Notes: a model not told the origin generated them from the letters alone. Counted from the stretch's first letter, positions 33,734 to 44,291 are shown. The stretch: 64,000 bases of DNA from an uncultured Bacteroidota bacterium (GCA_902800395.1 CADCEC010000005.1:1-64000), one strand, 5' to 3'. Program-made: numbers and translations.

Positions 33734-34282
33734 TTAGTCCGCAAATCTGATCGCTTTCCGTATCACTATGGCAATCTTCCCCGTCTGCTCGTCGCACATC
33801 TCCTTGTTCTTCGATATATTGGTGTTTCTCAGCCCCGTAATCTCTTTCCCTCCTGCCAGACAAAACACCTTCTCGGCCAACTCACACTCACTTCCAAGAT
33901 ACTGCATCACAAACGATTTCACTAGGTATTTTGCCTTCCACGGAATCCTTCGCGTCAGCGGCACTCTGGCATATTCCGGCCCCTTCAGAGCGGCAAGCCA
34001 CTCTTCCTCCGACACCTCCCCCACAAAGACCCCTTCCTGCTTTACCTTCCGCAAACTCCACTCCAGGTGCTTCAACCCATGCAGCACCGCCAGCACCTCC
34101 CGGTCATCCCGCCTCAGTTGGAAGTGCGGCAGATTCCCCACTGGCAGCAAAGCGGCCACCTCTTTCTCCGGCGGGTTCAGCAGCGGTGGTGCATACCCTA
34201 AAGCTCTGCCTTGAATAATGGCGTTCTCCAGAGATGCTTTCCACTGCTCCAGATTATTGATTCTTTTATCATAGTCTTCCAT
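33734..34282 (-). CDS. Hypothetical protein, 182 aa
   Basis: Not recognised. The N-terminal 30 residues form a coiled-coil-like helix (MEDYDKRINNLEQWKASLEN). The middle contains EVLAVLHGLKHLEWSLRKV, and the C-terminal part is basic. The pattern recalls small Bacteroidetes element proteins without a defined role. Its start overlaps the end of a 59-residue gene upstream by 14 bases, so the two are co-translated. Confidence 0.6.
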   Translation of the reverse strand: MEDYDKRINNLEQWKASLENAIIQGRALGYAPPLLNPPEKEVAALLPVGNLPHFQLRRDDREVLAVLHGLKHLEWSLRKVKQEGVFVGEVSEEEWLAALKGPEYARVPLTRRIPWKAKYLVKSFVMQYLGSECELAEKVFCLAGGKEITGLRNTNISKNKEMCDEQTGKIAIVIRKAIRFAD

Positions 34283-34448
34283 GCTTCAAACACTCCTTCA
34301 CTAAACAATTCAACATCTGTTTCAACTCGCCAACCATCATCTCCTGCCTCTTCCTTTCCATCTTTTCTTTCTTCAGTTGCGACTTTAGCTTTACGCATTC
34401 CGCCCTCAGTCGGTCGTTCTCCTTGCTTTCGGTAATTTTACTCTTCAT
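34269..34448 (-). CDS. Small coiled-coil protein, 59 aa
   Basis: A 59-codon frame from ATG at 34448 to TGA at 34271-34269. The product is almost wholly charged helix: NDRLRAECVKLKSQLKKEKM, then ERKRQEMMVGELKQML, with heptad Leu/Met spacing typical of a coiled coil. It overlaps the next gene's start by 14 bases, and a minus-strand TAATTTTG promoter element lies upstream at about 34567-34574. Likely a real small gene; function unknown. Confidence 0.6.
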   Translation of the reverse strand: MKSKITESKENDRLRAECVKLKSQLKKEKMERKRQEMMVGELKQMLNCLVKECLKHGRL

Positions 34449-34854
34449 AACCTTCTGTGTTTTTGTATAAATGTTTAATAATCAGTTGTTTGTGCTTTCA
34501 AGAGAGTCAGAAACAAAGCGCAAGGTCCTGATAACCTTGCACCAAGAGCGCCCTCTTGTTTTGTTTTCTCGGGTACAAAATTACGGAGAAAAACCAAGCC
34601 GGAGGAGTTTATTTATTAACATGCGCAGTTACGAGCGTGGCCGATACATGCACCTTTCACACAATCAATTTGTAATTCATTTGAAAAAAAAATTTCACGA
34701 AAAGTTATCAACAGGGGTGAAATCCTTCTGCATTTGACTCACTTCCCATTTACTTCGCTACGCTCAATTTACAAGATGTTCGCAGCCTTCGACACACGTT
34801 TCACGTTTCACAAACTCGTATTATATATTACTGATTTATTCCAATAGTTACGAA

Positions 34855-34914
34855 ATGGAAGACCCCTTCTTCCGCGAGTGGATTCTGGCCAGCGACGAAT
34901 CCCAGTTCGCTTGA
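34855..34914 (+). other. Possible 19-codon frame or gene fragment
   Basis: ATG to TGA encodes MEDPFFREWILASDESQFA. It is GC-rich against an AT-rich background and is followed at once by a strong terminator, so it is either a tiny gene or the 3' end of a lost gene. Confidence 0.25.
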
Positions 34915-34935
34915 TTATCCATATCTTGCCCCACA

Positions 34936-34972
34936 AGCGGAGCTCCACGATGGGCTCCGCTCTTTTTCTTTT
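34936..34972 (+). terminator. Intrinsic terminator
   Basis: Stem AGCGGAGC/GCTCCGCT with a 10-base loop, followed by CTTTTTCTTTT. Confidence 0.8.
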
Positions 34973-34992
34973 GCTAATCCAGAAATAAGTTG

Positions 34993-35000
34993 TATCTTTG
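34993..35000 (+). promoter_or_regulatory. Promoter -7 element of the type I locus
   Basis: TATCTTTG followed by CA, the strong Bacteroidetes -7 form. Transcription from here would begin about 70-80 bases before the structured leader and read toward the 246-residue gene and hsdMSR. Confidence 0.75.
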
Positions 35001-35080
35001 CAAATTGAAAATCAAACGATAAAAAGTAACTAAAACCGATTATTATAGACAGATAGAGTAATTGTAAATACATAATTTAA

Positions 35081-35236
35081 AGCGTTTTTGCTTTTCTTTG
35101 TAAGACCGAAATCTGGACCATTTCGACTATCATTACACAAGAAAGGGAAACGCTCACGGTATCCGTGGGCTTTCTTGTTCGTAATGATAGGTTGTCCAGA
35201 ACCTCGGTCTTGAACAGAAGTTCACGGACCTTTTTT
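35081..35236 (+). ncRNA. Structured leader RNA with mutually exclusive hairpin and terminator
   Basis: A long hairpin can form from five stacked stems: AAGACCGA (35102-35109) with TCGGTCTT (35204-35211), TGGAC (35114-35118) with GTCCA (35194-35198), CTATCATTAC (35127-35136) with GTAATGATAG (35181-35190), ACAAGAAAG (35137-35145) with CTTTCTTGT (35170-35178), and CACGG with CCGTG at the tip. The GGTC of the last strand can instead form a terminator: GGTC-t-TGAAC-agaa-GTTCA-cg-GACC then six T (35206-35236). A third pairing, AGCGTTT (35081-35087) with AAACGCT (35148-35154), would break the long hairpin. This is the design of a transcription attenuator. A 9-codon frame, MIGCPEPRS (35184-35213), lies within it. 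No Rfam family was recognised. Confidence 0.65.
35206..35236 (+). terminator. Attenuator-type intrinsic terminator
   Basis: GGTC/GACC outer stem and TGAAC/GTTCA inner stem with an AGAA loop, followed by TTTTTT. It competes with the leader hairpin for the GGTC segment. Confidence 0.75.
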
Positions 35237-35294
35237 ATTATATATTGAAACGAACAGAACTGAGAAACACAATACGATATCACCTGAGCAGCAG

Positions 35295-36035
35295 ATGAAG
35301 AATGACGCGGACATAGAACAATTCCAGTATTCACAGATACAGAACTACCCATACGAACGGTGGTTTCGTGAGGTGAGGTATAGCGGAAAGACATTAACAG
35401 AAACTGAACGAAAAGAGTTTCTCGCTGCATCAGAGAAAGTGATTGCCTCTTATTCTAGAGGGTTGCCTTTGATTACATCACAACTAGAAAGATCCAAAGA
35501 GTTACACGATGAGTACCATGAAATCTATCGGACCTTGCTCTCGGTTATGCTCTTTACACTCTTAATAGTGATTGACTGTATCGTCGCCTGTAAATTATTC
35601 ATGATGGCCGACAAGGATTATGACCGTCGTTTTACGCGTGGCAAAATGAAGATTATTCTTAATGAGGGATTCAAGAAACTTTATGGTTTTGACGAAAAAA
35701 CGCACAAGAAATCAGAGTGGAATAGACTTGCCACGATATTGAAATATTTCCCAGAAAAAATTCAAAAACAATACCAAGAACTGTCATCTTTGCTTGAGGA
35801 GCAATCCAAATCTTCTTCATGGTGGAAGGATGAACGCGATTTGGAAACACACCTTGACGCAGATAAACTATATGCTTCAAGATGCGAAGATGTTATTGAG
35901 AGTAAGGTAATGACGGATTCTATAAAGCTTATCAATGCTCTTTTTGCAGGATATGCTTTTTTAACCAACATGAATGCATGTGTCTTCAATTTTCTTCTCG
36001 AAACATATCGGCGTGGAGAATTGAGAGAGGAATAA
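35295..36035 (+). CDS. Possible HEPN-type protein with hydrophobic segment, 246 aa
   Basis: Not matched to a named family. Residues 81-103 form a strongly hydrophobic segment (LLSVMLFTLLIVID and on), either a transmembrane helix or a buried core helix. Further on, WWKDERDLETHLDADKLYASR contains R181-x4-H186, the RX4-6H pattern of HEPN ribonucleases, within a helical setting. It is followed after 27 bases by hsdM and preceded by the attenuator leader. HEPN anticodon nucleases such as PrrC occur in other type I loci as suicidal back-ups, so a toxin or RNase role is a reasonable guess, not a demonstrated one. Confidence 0.5.
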   Translation: MKNDADIEQFQYSQIQNYPYERWFREVRYSGKTLTETERKEFLAASEKVIASYSRGLPLITSQLERSKELHDEYHEIYRTLLSVMLFTLLIVIDCIVACKLFMMADKDYDRRFTRGKMKIILNEGFKKLYGFDEKTHKKSEWNRLATILKYFPEKIQKQYQELSSLLEEQSKSSSWWKDERDLETHLDADKLYASRCEDVIESKVMTDSIKLINALFAGYAFLTNMNACVFNFLLETYRRGELREE

Positions 36036-36062
36036 ACAGATCATCGAATTGAAATAATCACT

Positions 36063-37673
36063 ATGGCTAAAAGAACTACAAAAAAAGAAGAAACCATCAA
36101 CCTTGATGCTATCCTATTCAAGTGCAGGGATATTTTGAGAAATGCGAAGAACTCGGGCTCTTTCTTCGAGAAGCGCGACATGATGCTGACGCTCGTGTTT
36201 CTGCGTTTCATTGGTGAGAAATACGAAGACGGCGTGGCGAAGCTGCGCGAAAAGCTTATCAAAGAGGGTTTAGATCCTGATGATGAGAATATCATTAAAG
36301 CATTCTTTGAGGATGCTACCTTTGCTGACGGCACTTTCGACCTTCCGAAAGAATCGCAGTGGAATACCATTATCAACACTCCTGCGCCTCAGTTGAATGT
36401 GGCTCTCGATACGGCTTTGAAGGGCATCAGCTCGACCAATCCGCAGCTGAAGGGCTGCTTTGTTGAAGGTACATTTACTCAGCGTAACCTGGGTGCCAAC
36501 GATATCAAGAAGGTGGTTGACGAGGTGAATAAAATCAGCCACAAGGCTTTCGGTGAGGAGAAAGACCTGATTGGTCGTGTTTATGAGTATTTCTTGAAGG
36601 AGTTTGCCGTTAACGCCACCAAGGAAGAGGGCGAATTCTATACACCGCACGATGTGGTTCAGCTTATCGCTACCGTTATCGAGCCTTTCGATGGAACGCT
36701 TTACGACCCTTGCTGTGGTTCGGGCGGTATGTTTATACAGAGTTCCGAACTGGTGAAAGCCAAACAGGGCGATATCAGCACTATCAATGTTTACGGACAG
36801 GAGAAAGAGGCGGCCACCTACCGACTGGCAAAGATGAACCTCGCTTTGCGTGGTATAAGCCATAATCTGGGAGATGAGAGCGATTCGTCTTTCCTGAACG
36901 ATTTGCACAAAGGGCTTTACTTCGACTATATCATGGCCAATCCTCCGTTCAATCTCAAAGGATGGTGGGACGATAATTTGGAAGGAGATCCTCGCTGGAC
37001 GGATTATGCTACCCCACCGGAGAGCAATGCCAACTATGCCTGGATTCTTCACATGCTTTCCCACTTAAAACCGCTTTCGGGCGTGGCTGGTTTCCTGCTG
37101 GCCAATGGTGCATTGGGCGATACCGATGCGCTTGAGATTCGCAAGAAACTGATTGAGAATGATAAGGTGGAAGCCATCATCATTCTTCCAAGAGAGCTAT
37201 TCATCACAACCGATATCAGCGTCACTTTCTGGATTCTGAACCAGAACAAGAAAGGCGGCAAGTACCACGGACGCCAGCTGCGCAACCGCGAGAAAGAGAT
37301 TCTCTTTATGGATTTGCGCCAGTGGACGGAGAACCCGGTTAAGGGCGAACAAAAAAAGAAAGTGTTGCTGACGGCAGAACAGATTCAGCGTGTGGCTGAT
37401 ATCTATCATAAGTGGCAATCTGAAGGAACAGATGGTAAAAATTATGCGGTTCCTGAGTTGTATAAGAGTGTCGGAATAGATGAGATTGAAAAGAACAACT
37501 GGACGCTGGTTCCGAGCAAATACATCGAGTTTATCGACCACGACTTGGAGATTGACTATCCCAAGGAGATGGCTCGCATCCAGAAAGAAATGAAAGCCCT
37601 GATGCAGCAGGAAAAAAACTCGCAGAAGAAACTCGAAGAGGCATTTAAAGGTATTGGCTATGGGATTGACTAA
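36063..37673 (+). CDS. hsdM: Type I restriction-modification methyltransferase subunit HsdM
   Basis: 536 residues. An N-terminal helical domain (HsdM_N) is followed by the adenine methyltransferase core: EEGEFYTPHDVVQLI, DPCCGSGGMFI (motif I, about 216-226), and ANPPFNLKGWW (motif IV with NPPF, about 292-302), then GVAGFLLANGALG. It methylates adenine with SAM as part of M2S. Its 3' end overlaps the hsdS start by 14 bases. Confidence 0.93.
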   Translation: MAKRTTKKEETINLDAILFKCRDILRNAKNSGSFFEKRDMMLTLVFLRFIGEKYEDGVAKLREKLIKEGLDPDDENIIKAFFEDATFADGTFDLPKESQWNTIINTPAPQLNVALDTALKGISSTNPQLKGCFVEGTFTQRNLGANDIKKVVDEVNKISHKAFGEEKDLIGRVYEYFLKEFAVNATKEEGEFYTPHDVVQLIATVIEPFDGTLYDPCCGSGGMFIQSSELVKAKQGDISTINVYGQEKEAATYRLAKMNLALRGISHNLGDESDSSFLNDLHKGLYFDYIMANPPFNLKGWWDDNLEGDPRWTDYATPPESNANYAWILHMLSHLKPLSGVAGFLLANGALGDTDALEIRKKLIENDKVEAIIILPRELFITTDISVTFWILNQNKKGGKYHGRQLRNREKEILFMDLRQWTENPVKGEQKKKVLLTAEQIQRVADIYHKWQSEGTDGKNYAVPELYKSVGIDEIEKNNWTLVPSKYIEFIDHDLEIDYPKEMARIQKEMKALMQQEKNSQKKLEEAFKGIGYGID

Positions 37674-38763
37674 GTATAAACTGGGCGAACTGATTACGGT
37701 TTGTGATGAGCGTAACTCGTTAGGCCTGACGAATTTCTATGGGCTGAATATCAACAAGGAGTTTATGCCAACTGTTGCAAATACCGAAGGTTTGGACGAA
37801 TCAAAATACAAGGTTGTCCGCAACAAGAAGTTCGTATTTAGTGGTATGCAAACAGGACGAGACGAATGTATCAGAATCAGTATGTACACTGGTAAAGAAC
37901 CAATTATTGTTTCTCCAGCATATACAACATTTGAGGTTTCGCGTGAGGATCTTGTTATACCTGATTATTTCTTCATGCTATTCTTGTCACATGAAAAAGA
38001 TCGTTATGGAGCTTTCTGTAGTGATGGTAGCATTCGCTCAAACTTAGATTGGGAAAGATTCATTGATTTTGATATCACCCTTCCGGATATCGATGTCCAG
38101 CGCAAATATGTTGATGTTTATCTGGCTCTGCAAAACAATCTTGCCGCTTACCAAAGTAAAGTGGAGGATTTGAAGCTGGTTTGCGATGGGTATATTGAAG
38201 ATTTGAGGAAGAGAATAACCCCGGAAGAAATAGAACCATACATCAGATGTGTTGATGAAAAAAATGAAGGATTATCCATAACATTAACTCAAGGTGTAGA
38301 TGTTAATATGCAGTTCATATCTGCAAAAAGAGAGGCAGAAGATCAAGAAGGAACAAAAATAGTTAGAACCGGACAATTTGCATTTAATAAAGTTGTAAAA
38401 AGCAATGGTACAAAGTTACCGATAGCATTACGTGAAGGTCCTGATTGTGTTATTTCCAGTTCTTATGAGGTATTTGAAGTGATAGATAAGGATAAGCTTT
38501 ATCCTGAATATTTAATGTTGTGGCTATCTCGTTCTGAGACACATCGTCAATGTGGATATAGGTCATATGGAACAACCAGAGATGTTTTTCCATTTGAAGA
38601 ATTGTGTAAATTGAAATTTCCGATACCAGATATTACTATTCAAAAAAATATAGCCAACATTTACAGTTGCTATATTCAACGACAAAAGATAGCTGCCCAA
38701 CTGAAAGAGCAACTGAACAATCTCTGCCCGATATTGATTAAAGGCTCACTCCAACCCAACTAA
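37660..38763 (+). CDS. hsdS: Type I specificity subunit HsdS
   Basis: 367 residues from the ATG at 37660 (MGLTKYKLGELITVCDERN). Two target recognition domains are visible: the first with KYKVVRNKKFVFSGMQTGRD and the central helix QRKYVDVYLALQNNLAAYQS, the second with IVRTGQFAFNKVVKSNGTKL, then IQKNIANIYSCYIQRQKIAA. Each half binds one part of a split DNA target. No second hsdS copy, invertase or flanking inverted repeat is present, so phase variation is not indicated. The base composition of TRD2 is markedly more AT-rich than hsdM or hsdR, fitting domain exchange. Confidence 0.9.
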   Translation: MGLTKYKLGELITVCDERNSLGLTNFYGLNINKEFMPTVANTEGLDESKYKVVRNKKFVFSGMQTGRDECIRISMYTGKEPIIVSPAYTTFEVSREDLVIPDYFFMLFLSHEKDRYGAFCSDGSIRSNLDWERFIDFDITLPDIDVQRKYVDVYLALQNNLAAYQSKVEDLKLVCDGYIEDLRKRITPEEIEPYIRCVDEKNEGLSITLTQGVDVNMQFISAKREAEDQEGTKIVRTGQFAFNKVVKSNGTKLPIALREGPDCVISSSYEVFEVIDKDKLYPEYLMLWLSRSETHRQCGYRSYGTTRDVFPFEELCKLKFPIPDITIQKNIANIYSCYIQRQKIAAQLKEQLNNLCPILIKGSLQPN

Positions 38764-38775
38764 TATTCTGTAATC

Positions 38776-41700
38776 ATGGCAAAGCTTAAGAACATCAACG
38801 GCCACTTTGTGGAGAGCGACTATGAAAACGCGCTCATCTCTTTCCTTGAGAATGAAGATTGGCAATACGTTTATGGCGATAACATACCACGAGCCAACAA
38901 AAAGGAAGTCCTTTATATGGACGACCTGCTGCAGTTTCTGAAGCAGAGCAATCCTGAACTGGACGACGATGATGTTCAAAAGATAGCCGACAACGTCCGC
39001 TTGGTGGGAGCCGAGTCGGACTTTGCCACATTGCACAAGGTTTATGGTTGGATGGTCGATGGTGTTCAGTTTATCTCAAAAAAGGGTGAGGCCAAGATGG
39101 TTTCGCTAATCGATTTTGAGAATACTGACAACAATATCTTCAGAGTTGTCAACCAATTCAGCGTTGAATACATCAACAACGGCTTGACAAAGACGCGTCG
39201 TCCTGATGTGCTGCTTTATGTGAACGGAATGCCGGTTTGTATTATCGAGCTTAAGAATCCGGCTGATGCCAATGCTACAGTTCACGACGCTTGGGAACAG
39301 ATCAATATCCGCTATTGGAGAGATATTCCACATCTGCTGCACTATTGTCCGCTTGCCTGCATCAGCGATGGAGTGAACACTAGATTAGGAACAGTAAGAA
39401 CACCCTACGAGCATTTTTATGCCTGGCGCAGGGTGAATGATGGCGACAAGATTTCAACCATGCCGTATGATGAGCTGGAAACCATGGTGAAGGGTGTTTA
39501 TCGGCCAGAGCGATTCTTGGAAATATTTAGAGATTACATCTATTTCCGTGATAAGATTTATGATCATGATGAAGTGGAAATAGTGTGCCGATACCCACAG
39601 TTTTTCGCCACACGATTGCTTCGCGAAAGTGTTATCAAATCGGTAAGAAACCGTAGCGGAAAAGGTGGAACATACTTTGGCGCCACAGGTTGCGGAAAGA
39701 CTTTCACAATGGCATTTCTTGCCCGTCAGTTATCGATGCGTTGCACGGAAGAAATAGGCTCGCCCACCATATTGATGATTGTTGACCGTGACGATTTACA
39801 GAAGCAAGGTTCACAGTTATTTACCAAGAGTACGGAGTTTTTAGGTTTAGGTGAAGTAAAAGTTGTTCCAAGCAGAAGAATACTCCGACAGGAACTGGCA
39901 GCACGCCAGAGTGGCGGTTTCTACATCTGCACCATTCAGAAGTTCTGCGACAGACAAGAGGATAAAATAGGTCTCATCAACGAACGTGCAAACATTATTT
40001 GCTTTAGTGACGAAGCCCACAGAACACAGATAGAAGGCTCACGCAGAATCCAATTCAGCGAAGATGCCGATGCCAACATGAAGGCCATGATATCGAAGCC
40101 ATACGCTAAGGTGTTGCGCGAAGCTTTGCCGAATGCTACCTTTGTTGGCTTTACCGGTACTCCTATAGCCGAAACCTATCAAACTTTCGGTGAAGAAATT
40201 GACCGTTACACAATGGATCAGTCGGTGGCCGATGGTATTACTGTTCCTATCAAATATCACCCGAGAATAGCCAAGGTGCTTCTCAACCAAAACAAGGTAA
40301 AAGACATCGAGGCTTATTATTCGAAGTGTGCCGATGAAGGTTCGACAAAAGAAGACATCCTCAAGAGCAAGAAGGCAATGAGCTCGCTCGAAGTTATTTT
40401 GGGCGATCCTGACCGATTGGACAAATTAGCAATTGATATTCACGACCATTATGTGGCAGCAACAGCAGTTGACCCGGATAGGGTTCAGAAGGCTATGATT
40501 GTATGCGCCAACAGGAAGATTGCCTATAATCTGTTGATGAAATTCAAGGAGCATTATCCCGAATGGTTCGTTGAGAAGAAAACACCAGAAGGCGTCGTGG
40601 TATCGGAGTCAGAATTGAAGAAGCTAAAGGAAATGCCAACCATTGCGATGGTGTCAAGTGTGGGAAGCAACGACGAGCCTGATATGTACAACTATCTCGG
40701 TGGAGTTAAGAACGACCAGCGTTCAGATCAGATGGATGTAGCCTTTAAACAGGAGCACTCCAATTTCAGGATAGTGATTGTGGTGGATATGTGGATAACA
40801 GGTTTTGATGTCGAGTGCCTTACCTATATGTACAACGACAAACCGTTGCAAAAGCACTCGCTCATCCAAACCATCAGCCGTGTCAACCGCAAATATCCAG
40901 GCAAGAACTATGGCTTGATTGTTGACTATATTGGCATTCGCGACCACATGATGGAAGCCATCAAAGTGTATGGAGGAGAGGGTGGCTCGGTGGCTCCAAC
41001 ACCAGATGACATAGAACAGGCAACAATGATATTCCGTGAATATCTGGAAATGCTGAAGAACCTGTTTAAGAATTACGACCTCACACCATTCCTCAATGCT
41101 GAGTCAGATCCTGCTTTGAGATTCAAGCTGCTGGCCAAAGCTGCCGAATATGTGTTCCAATCGACCGATGAATTGAACTCAGTCAGTACCGATGGTAAGA
41201 AGGTTAAGAAGGTGTCGTTTAAGACCTACTTCCTGCAGGTGGTGAAGAGAATGCGCAAAGCCTACGACCTCTGTCAGCCATCGGGCGAGCTTGGAGAGGA
41301 AGAATCGGCACTAGCACAATGCTTTATGGCAATAGCCGGTATGGTTTACAAGATGAGCGGCACGGACGCACCAGATACCGATACCATGAACCGCCACGTG
41401 TCGAAGATGGTTGAAGAAGCTTTGAGATACAACAATGTTGAGAGTGTTCTTGAAGAAGGAGACGAAATGGACATTTTTGGTCCTGAATTTACAGAAAGGC
41501 TTGAAGATATCAAGATGCCAGCAACGAAGTTGGAAGTGCTGATTAAGCTTTTGCGCAAACAGATTACGGAATACGGAAAAACCAACCAAGTGGCATCGAA
41601 AAAATTCCAAGAGATGCTGGAGGCGACCATCAAACAATATCACGAACGCCGCAAGTTCCTCTCTGAGCAGGAAGCTGGTGCTACTCAAGAAGCAACAGCC

Positions 41701-42216
41701 GAAAGCATCCTGCAAAGTGCAACCGAACAGGCTTTGGAGATTTTGAAAGGCATGCAAGCCGACCGCGAGAGCTTCCGCAAACTGGGATTGACGTTTGAGG
41801 AAAAGGCTTTCTATGATATCCTGATTCAGTTGCGCGATAAACACAATTTCGTATATGGTGAAGACAAGACCGTAGATGGAATTGTTGTAAATGACAAATG
41901 TAAGAGTCTTGCTTGCAAGATTCGTGAAATCATCGATGCCAAATCATCCTTTGCCGACTGGCTAAACAACCAGAATGTCCGTAACCAACTGAAACAAGAC
42001 ATCAAGATATGCCTTGTGAAGAACGGCTATCCCCCGCAATACACACCAGAGGTGTTCAGAGAAGTAATGGATCAAGTGGAGAATTTCAAGGAGAATGAGG
42101 AGCAGGATTATGAAGGAACGGCAGTTCCATCCTATCATAAAATCATTCCATATATTGTAGAGGACGAAAAGGGCGAAATGCTAAAAGCAGCAGAAGACGA
42201 GACACCGTATAAATAG
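38776..42216 (+). CDS. hsdR: Type I restriction endonuclease subunit HsdR
   Basis: 1146 residues. N-terminal nuclease domain with RRPDVLLYVNGMPVCIIELK (D143, E155, K157 by count), then an SF2 translocase core: GATGCGKT Walker A near 302-309, IICFSDEAH (motif II) near 410, FVGFTGTP, and QTISRVNRKYPGKNYGLIVD (motif VI region) near 700. The C-terminal part interacts with HsdM. It pumps unmodified DNA and cleaves at a distance. It follows hsdS by 12 bases. The presence of the complete motifs suggests an active enzyme. Confidence 0.93.
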   Translation: MAKLKNINGHFVESDYENALISFLENEDWQYVYGDNIPRANKKEVLYMDDLLQFLKQSNPELDDDDVQKIADNVRLVGAESDFATLHKVYGWMVDGVQFISKKGEAKMVSLIDFENTDNNIFRVVNQFSVEYINNGLTKTRRPDVLLYVNGMPVCIIELKNPADANATVHDAWEQINIRYWRDIPHLLHYCPLACISDGVNTRLGTVRTPYEHFYAWRRVNDGDKISTMPYDELETMVKGVYRPERFLEIFRDYIYFRDKIYDHDEVEIVCRYPQFFATRLLRESVIKSVRNRSGKGGTYFGATGCGKTFTMAFLARQLSMRCTEEIGSPTILMIVDRDDLQKQGSQLFTKSTEFLGLGEVKVVPSRRILRQELAARQSGGFYICTIQKFCDRQEDKIGLINERANIICFSDEAHRTQIEGSRRIQFSEDADANMKAMISKPYAKVLREALPNATFVGFTGTPIAETYQTFGEEIDRYTMDQSVADGITVPIKYHPRIAKVLLNQNKVKDIEAYYSKCADEGSTKEDILKSKKAMSSLEVILGDPDRLDKLAIDIHDHYVAATAVDPDRVQKAMIVCANRKIAYNLLMKFKEHYPEWFVEKKTPEGVVVSESELKKLKEMPTIAMVSSVGSNDEPDMYNYLGGVKNDQRSDQMDVAFKQEHSNFRIVIVVDMWITGFDVECLTYMYNDKPLQKHSLIQTISRVNRKYPGKNYGLIVDYIGIRDHMMEAIKVYGGEGGSVAPTPDDIEQATMIFREYLEMLKNLFKNYDLTPFLNAESDPALRFKLLAKAAEYVFQSTDELNSVSTDGKKVKKVSFKTYFLQVVKRMRKAYDLCQPSGELGEEESALAQCFMAIAGMVYKMSGTDAPDTDTMNRHVSKMVEEALRYNNVESVLEEGDEMDIFGPEFTERLEDIKMPATKLEVLIKLLRKQITEYGKTNQVASKKFQEMLEATIKQYHERRKFLSEQEAGATQEATAESILQSATEQALEILKGMQADRESFRKLGLTFEEKAFYDILIQLRDKHNFVYGEDKTVDGIVVNDKCKSLACKIREIIDAKSSFADWLNNQNVRNQLKQDIKICLVKNGYPPQYTPEVFREVMDQVENFKENEEQDYEGTAVPSYHKIIPYIVEDEKGEMLKAAEDETPYK

Positions 42217-42332
42217 CATATCGACCCAAAGGTTTTTCATACTACCCGTAGGGGAACTGAACACCTCTGAATTAAAATAAATGTAGTGAAGAACCCTATT
42301 TTTTAATGTGAAGCGAGGCGGCCACGAGTTAT

Positions 42333-42363
42333 TCGCTGCATTTGATTTATTTCAGCGGTGCTC
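42333..42363. repeat. 31-bp segment, inverted partner of 3291-3321
   Basis: Exact reverse complement of 3291-3321. It is followed by CATGGGCATACCAGG, reminiscent of the REP family context of the other copy. Confidence 0.75.
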
Positions 42364-42540
42364 ATGGGCATACCAGGCTGCCCCAATTTTTTCAGGTAAT
42401 CAGGTAATATAGTGAATTCTTTTCATCGGTAAAGCGGCATATTATGTATTTTCAAGAAATGGCGTTATTTTTCATTGGGCCATGGGAACAATCCTCTGCC
42501 ATAAGATTGATTATGTGGGATAACCACTGGTGGGTGGGTG

Positions 42541-42633
42541 TCGCCCCGCAGGGGCTCAAGGGGGGAGAGGGGGCGTTTGTGTACCGGGGGCTGGCGCCCC
42601 CGGCTAAGATCTGGCGCCCGCGTTGCGGGCTTG
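42541..42633. repeat. REP-like element, copy D
   Basis: CCCCGCAGGGG hairpin, then CGGGGGCTGGCGCCCCCGG and CTAAGATCTGGCGCCCGCG with a CGTTGCGGGC tail. Same family as copies at 386-442, 3236-3275, and 54671-54753. Confidence 0.65.
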
Positions 42634-42857
42634 GATTCAATTTATACTTCACAACAAGAAGGCTCCGGCCCCGCAGAAAACAGATGAGGGGACGGTGGTA
42701 TACTTTTCAATTACTATTTACGATAGGGATCCTTATATATAATAACGCAAAAAGCGCCCCAAAAGTTTTTTTGGGGGAGGGGTGCGACTTTTGCTATTTT
42801 TTAACCTTGGGCGCGATGGGTGTGGTTCTTTTTTCGGTGAGATATAACTTTTTTTTG

Positions 42858-42865
42858 TATTTTTG
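42858..42865 (+). promoter_or_regulatory. Enolase promoter -7 element
   Basis: TATTTTTG followed by CA, about 50 bases before the eno start codon. Confidence 0.75.
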
Positions 42866-42908
42866 CAACTTCGAATTTGGAAATAAAATATTAAACAAAT
42901 TAATCTAA

Positions 42909-44207
<1,299 letters not shown>

Positions 44208-44257
44208 ACCTCGCCGTGAAATTGAAAGAATAACCCGAGGTTGTACACAAGTAATAA

Positions 44258-44291
44258 CAAGCCCCGAAAGTTGAAAAACTTTCGGGGCTTG
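44258..44291. terminator. Bidirectional terminator
   Basis: Perfect 15-bp stem CAAGCCCCGAAAGTT/AACTTTCGGGGCTTG with a GAAA loop, between eno and the convergent tRNA gene. Confidence 0.9.

Larger units (their letters stand above)
34449..34992. other. Intergenic region
   Basis: Holds the promoter of the minus-strand small-gene pair, a TTATCAACA sequence resembling a DnaA box (about 34708-34716), a possible 19-codon reading frame (34855-34914), and a terminator (34936-34972). Otherwise AT-rich with nothing recognised. Confidence 0.5.

Noticed and set aside
35081-35236. Retron msr-msd RNA
   Set aside because: The long hairpin is suggestive, but no reverse transcriptase gene is nearby and the terminator overlap fits attenuation better.
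37660-38763. Phase-variable hsdS
   Set aside because: No second hsdS fragment, recombinase gene or inverted repeats within the gene are visible in the window.
42444-42908. 154-codon frame before enolase
   Set aside because: It runs through a REP-like element and the enolase promoter and has no recognisable protein features.
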